Notes under the pieces: model-generated
What the model was told of the DNA's origin: nothing
The model's input: only the letters and a program-made list of their open reading frames with translations
Database searches by the model: none
Position numbers and translations under genes: made by a program
Shown here: piece by piece, positions 60,878-64,000 of the stretch
Position numbering within the stretch: the stretch's first letter is position 1
How the letters are laid out: each line of letters starts with the position of its first letter
DNA from: Endomicrobium proavitum
Lineage (GTDB): Bacteria > Elusimicrobiota > Endomicrobiia > Endomicrobiales > Endomicrobiaceae
Direction: 5' to 3'
Length of the DNA stretch: 64,000 bases
Assembly: GCF_001027545.1 (NCBI RefSeq)
Contig: NZ_CP009498.1
Coordinates: forward strand, 1,426,001-1,490,000

Positions 60878-62377
60878 ATGAAAGATTTAATATCCGTATT
60901 AATACCTATATATAACGGTTTGCATTATTTACCGAAAACGGTGGAAAGTTTATTGGCCCAATCGTATAAAAACTTTGAAGTTATATGTATTGATGACTTT
61001 TCTACGGACGGTTCTTTGGAATTTATTGAAAACTTATCGCAAAAAGACAGCCGTTTTAAAATTTACAAAAGAACTTCAAAAGGCGGAACTGCCGTGGCCG
61101 GTTTAAAGTACGGTCTTCCTTTTTGCAGCGGCGAATATTTTTTCTACATGAGCCAAGATGATTTTGTTGATAAAAAATGTTTTGAAATTTTATACAAAAA
61201 AGCGGTTGAAACAGGCGCCGATGCCGTAGTGCCTAATATGATATGGTACTATGGCGAAAAATCTGCGGAAAATAAATTAATTAAACCTCCAAAAGATAAC
61301 TACAATGCTATTTTAACCGGAAAGGAAGCGTTTGAGTTGGCGCTTCCATGGGAAATCCACGGGTTCTATCTGCGCAGAACGGAGTTGTTAAAAAAAATAG
61401 GTTACGACGATTCCTTTTTTACCGGATGCGAATATAATTCAAGGACATATCTGCATTACGCAAACAAAGTTGTATTTGCAGACACTAATTTCTACTACAG
61501 GCAAGATAATCCAAATGCAATAATAAAAACTTTTAAACCCAGAACAATTGAGGATGTTTTAGGATATATAAAATTACTGCATTTTATGAAACAAAATAAT
61601 TATAGCAGGTCTTTTAGACATGTTTGGTTTAAAAATACGGTCAATTTACTCGGATACTATAAAAATAAAGTTTTAGAAAATTATCAAACGTTTAGCTCTC
61701 AAGAAGCGGATATGTGTAAAATAAAACTGAATTTATATAGAAACGAATTGGTTCGTTTTGCTTTACATAACGGTAAAATACATTCTATTGCGAGAATATA
61801 TAGAAAATCTAAAATAACGCAAAAGATGCTGCGGAATACAAGCAAACCGTTTGTTCCGCTTCCGTTTTACGGTAAATGTATAGTTGGAAAAAATACATAC
61901 AGCGCGCCGGATTTAAAAGTTGAAAATTCAAAAACAAAAATCGGGAGTTTCGTTTCAATAGCCGGTAAAGTTACTATAGGTCAGGGAGAACATCCTGTAA
62001 ATTACTTATCAACTTCGCCGTATTTTTATATGAGCGGACTTGGCTGGACAAATAGAATATCAGAAACGTATGCTAACCCTTGTACTATAGGCAATGATGT
62101 CTGGATAGGGCAAAATGTATTTATACGACAAGGGATAACCGTAGGAGATGGCGCGGTTATAGGGGCAGGAGCGGTAGTCGTTAAAGATGTTCCTGCATAT
62201 GCTGTTGTGGGCGGGGTGCCTGCCAAAGTTATAAAATATCGTTTTGATGATGAAACAATAAAAGAACTATTAGCTTTAAAGTGGTGGAATTTGCCTGATG
62301 AAGAAATAAAAAAGCTTCCGTTTAAAGATATAAAAGCAACTATTGCTATGTTGAAAAAAATAAGACACGGAAAATAA
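60878..62377 (+). CDS. GT2 glycosyltransferase fused to a CatB-like acetyltransferase
   Basis: About 499 residues. Residues 1-230 form a GT-A family 2 domain (SVLIPIYNGLHYLPKTVESLLAQSYKNFEVICIDDFSTDGS; YMSQDDFVDKKC with the DD motif). After a linker, residues 330-490 form a beta-helix acetyltransferase of the CatB/Vat type (GKNTYSAPDLKVENSKTKIGSF; CTIGNDVWIGQNVFIRQGITVGDGAVIGAGAVVVKDVPAYAVVGG). Both domains look complete, so one polypeptide may transfer a sugar and O-acetylate it. The start could also be the TTG at 60872 overlapping the previous stop; the ATG is preferred. Confidence 0.85.
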   Translation: MKDLISVLIPIYNGLHYLPKTVESLLAQSYKNFEVICIDDFSTDGSLEFIENLSQKDSRFKIYKRTSKGGTAVAGLKYGLPFCSGEYFFYMSQDDFVDKKCFEILYKKAVETGADAVVPNMIWYYGEKSAENKLIKPPKDNYNAILTGKEAFELALPWEIHGFYLRRTELLKKIGYDDSFFTGCEYNSRTYLHYANKVVFADTNFYYRQDNPNAIIKTFKPRTIEDVLGYIKLLHFMKQNNYSRSFRHVWFKNTVNLLGYYKNKVLENYQTFSSQEADMCKIKLNLYRNELVRFALHNGKIHSIARIYRKSKITQKMLRNTSKPFVPLPFYGKCIVGKNTYSAPDLKVENSKTKIGSFVSIAGKVTIGQGEHPVNYLSTSPYFYMSGLGWTNRISETYANPCTIGNDVWIGQNVFIRQGITVGDGAVIGAGAVVVKDVPAYAVVGGVPAKVIKYRFDDETIKELLALKWWNLPDEEIKKLPFKDIKATIAMLKKIRHGK

Positions 62378-62378
62378 A

Positions 62379-63239
62379 TTGAAATTTGATTTGGTAAAAG
62401 AATTTAATGGTCACAGCGGCTGCAAAGTTTTGCTTTGCAGAGACGCGGATAAATTTTTTGTTCGTAAACTTTCGGGGTCTTTAACATATAACAAGCGTTT
62501 AAGAAAACAATTTATTAAGCAAAAGAAATTTACGCTGCCGTTTGTTAAAACTCCTGAAATTTATAACTATGGCTATAGCGCTAAAAATGAACTTTTCTTT
62601 TTTGATATGGAGTTTGTCAGAGGAAAAGCCCTTAGCGATACTATAGGAATATTAACGGCAACTCAAATAGAAGCGTTCATAGATTTATTGTTTAATTCTT
62701 TACAGATAAAAAAATCCAACGTTAATAAAGAAGCTAATTTTATATTTCAAAATAAAATAACCAGGCTTTCCCGTATTGCGGGTAATAAAAATCGGCTCAT
62801 AAAGCAAGCGTTAAATAAGTTGAAACGTTTTGATTTTTCCAATATTGACCAAAGCGATTGCTGCGGCGATTTAACGTTGGAAAATATTTTAATTTCAGAC
62901 GATAATAAAATTTATCTAATAGATTTGCTTGATTCTTTTTATAATTCGTGGATGATAGACGTGGCAAAATTGCTGCAAGATTTGGATTTGCATTGGAGTT
63001 ACAGACATTGCCCGCCGGATATTAATGTAAATTTAAAACTTTTAATATCTAAAAATATATTGATACAAAAAATTCTTAAATTGGAAAACGGCAATACTGT
63101 TCTTTTGCAAATATATTATATCTTGCTGTTAAACGTTTTACGCATAGCGCCGTACGCTAAAGACAAAAACACTCATGCTTTTATAGAAAAATCAATTGAT
63201 AAAATTATAAGTACAATTAATACAATGGAGCAAAAATGA
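62379..63239 (+). CDS. Aminoglycoside-phosphotransferase-like kinase
   Basis: 286 residues, TTG start two bases after the GT2 fusion. N-lobe with FFVRKLSGS (ATP-binding Lys), ELFFFDMEFVRGKALSD, catalytic loop CCGDLTLENILI and IDLLDSFYNSW. The loop normally reads HGDxxxxN; here His is Cys, though Asp and Asn remain. Kinases of this type phosphorylate sugars or choline-like head groups. The next gene is a nucleotidyltransferase, so kinase and transferase may activate a group for glycan decoration. Confidence 0.75.
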   Translation: MKFDLVKEFNGHSGCKVLLCRDADKFFVRKLSGSLTYNKRLRKQFIKQKKFTLPFVKTPEIYNYGYSAKNELFFFDMEFVRGKALSDTIGILTATQIEAFIDLLFNSLQIKKSNVNKEANFIFQNKITRLSRIAGNKNRLIKQALNKLKRFDFSNIDQSDCCGDLTLENILISDDNKIYLIDLLDSFYNSWMIDVAKLLQDLDLHWSYRHCPPDINVNLKLLISKNILIQKILKLENGNTVLLQIYYILLLNVLRIAPYAKDKNTHAFIEKSIDKIISTINTMEQK

Positions 63240-64000
63240 ATACATTAATAATTCCTTGCGCCGGTAAATCAAACAGATTCCCTAACATGAAGCCTAAATA
63301 TCTTCTTACGCACCCTGACGGCGAATTAATGATACAAAAGGCAATGAAGGGGATAAATATAGACGTTTTTGACAGAGTTATAATAACTATAGTTAAACCC
63401 CATGACGATAAATACGAAGCAAAAACCATACTGAAACAAGTTTTTGCTAAAAATAAAAAAGTTGAAATATGCGTGCTTGAAGATTTTACAAAGAGCGCAA
63501 GCGAAACGGTGTATTTAACGTTAAAAAATATGAAAGTTTCCCGCGGCGGTATTGTGGTAAAAGATTCAGATAATTATGTTAAAACTATAATCCGTAAGAA
63601 AATAAATAATTTTATAACCGGATACGATTTACACAAACATCCCAATATTTCCAACATACCCGGAAAAAGTTTTCTTATAGTTAACGAGCAGAATATAATT
63701 GATGATATCATTGAAAAAAAGGTGGTCTCAAGCATTATATCTTTAGGCGTGTACGCTTTTGAAAGCCCTGATATTTTTATAAGCGGCTATGAAAAATTAT
63801 CCGTAGAAAAACTCGGGGGGGGGGAGATGTTTGTATCGCACGTTATATCTTATCTCATTTCAACAAAAAAAGTTGTGTTTGAATATAATGAAGCTTGCGG
63901 ATATGAAGATTGGGGAACTTTAGCCGAATGGAAAGACGTTCAGAAACGTTTTAGAACGTATTTTATTGATATAGACGGCGTTTTAATGAAAAATTCCGGA
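63236..64000 (+). CDS. Nucleotidyltransferase fused to a HAD-like domain, 3' end missing
   Basis: The frame is open to the window end (255 codons). N-terminal sugar-phosphate nucleotidyltransferase-like domain: IIPCAGKSNRFPNMKPKYLLTHPDGELMIQKAM, GIVVKDSDNYV, and CGYEDWGTLAEW near residue 220. It then enters a HAD phosphatase motif, YFIDIDGVLMKNSG. A G10 tract (63815-63824) encodes LGGGEM and is in frame. The ATG overlaps the kinase stop by four bases. It may make an NDP-activated group and trim a phosphate, but the product is unknown. Confidence 0.82.
   Translation, partial: MNTLIIPCAGKSNRFPNMKPKYLLTHPDGELMIQKAMKGINIDVFDRVIITIVKPHDDKYEAKTILKQVFAKNKKVEICVLEDFTKSASETVYLTLKNMKVSRGGIVVKDSDNYVKTIIRKKINNFITGYDLHKHPNISNIPGKSFLIVNEQNIIDDIIEKKVVSSIISLGVYAFESPDIFISGYEKLSVEKLGGGEMFVSHVISYLISTKKVVFEYNEACGYEDWGTLAEWKDVQKRFRTYFIDIDGVLMKNSG
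63815..63824 (+). repeat. G10 homopolymer inside the nucleotidyltransferase gene
   Basis: Ten consecutive G, in frame as written (Leu-Gly-Gly-Gly-Glu). Slippage by one base would truncate the protein before its HAD domain. Confidence 0.9.

Overview
The window reads as a chromosomal segment of a low-GC, diderm, strictly anaerobic bacterium. Evidence for a diderm cell is a LolB-like domain, an AsmA protein, an outer-membrane barrel, a SurA/PrsA-type foldase pair and a sugar-transfer locus. Evidence for anaerobiosis is a PerR-like repressor next to rubredoxin, a flavodiiron protein, superoxide reductase and rubrerythrin, and MetV/MetF. The large surface protein ends in a PNPYK/FlgD-like C-terminal domain. 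Together these suggest Elusimicrobiota, perhaps an Endomicrobium relative. That placement is inference; no rRNA gene is present to confirm it.

Layout. 1-2.5 kb: 3' part of a repetitive surface protein. 2.8-5.3 kb (minus): AEC transporter and guaB. 5.4-10.7 kb: oxidative-stress and Fe-S cluster (perR-like, rubredoxin, an IscS homologue without the PLP lysine, IscU, a ten-cysteine mini-protein, flavodiiron protein, superoxide reductase, rubrerythrin). 10.8-26.1 kb: long housekeeping run mfd, two parvulin foldases, pdxA, rimI, TPR-LolB, ispE, spoVG (frameshifted at G11), tRNA-Gln, glmU, prs, rplY, pth, metV, metF. This order merges the Bacillus ispE-spoVG-glmU-prs-ctc-pth-mfd block with the proteobacterial surA-pdxA and lolB-ispE-tRNAGln-prs blocks. 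26.1-30.3 kb: aquaporin, outer-membrane protein, ComM-like ATPase, MazG, acyl-ACP thioesterase. 30.5-35.6 kb: tRNA-Asn with an adjoining rearranged partial copy, then two tandem acyltransferase/acyl-ACP synthetase fusions. 35.6-40.6 kb (minus): aroE, PIN-TRAM, ispD, ispF, cysS, rlmB, resembling the Firmicutes yacL region. 40.7-47.8 kb: putative glycoside hydrolase, secreted protein, M23 peptidase, DUF1015, CvpA, hisG. 47.8-54.0 kb: gltX, DUF1844, an FMN reductase and tRNA-Gln(CTG) interleaved with two AT-rich accessory patches (Clp-fold protease plus small partner, Bro-N remnant, NYN protein, RadC-like remnant). 54.1-57.2 kb: esterase and AsmA. 57.4-64 kb: tightly packed surface-glycan operon running off the window.

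The genome carries several short dispersed repeats: a hairpin pair with compensatory base changes after rubredoxin, a nested palindromic element at 2.6 kb and 51.9 kb, a second structured element shared by 2.6 kb and the tRNA-Asn locus, and a purine-rich repeat found between genes and also in frame inside mfd. Three G/C homopolymers of 10-11 bases occur, two in glycan genes and one breaking spoVG. These, the PLP-less IscS and the paired acyltransferases lacking the catalytic histidine are the main points for follow-up.
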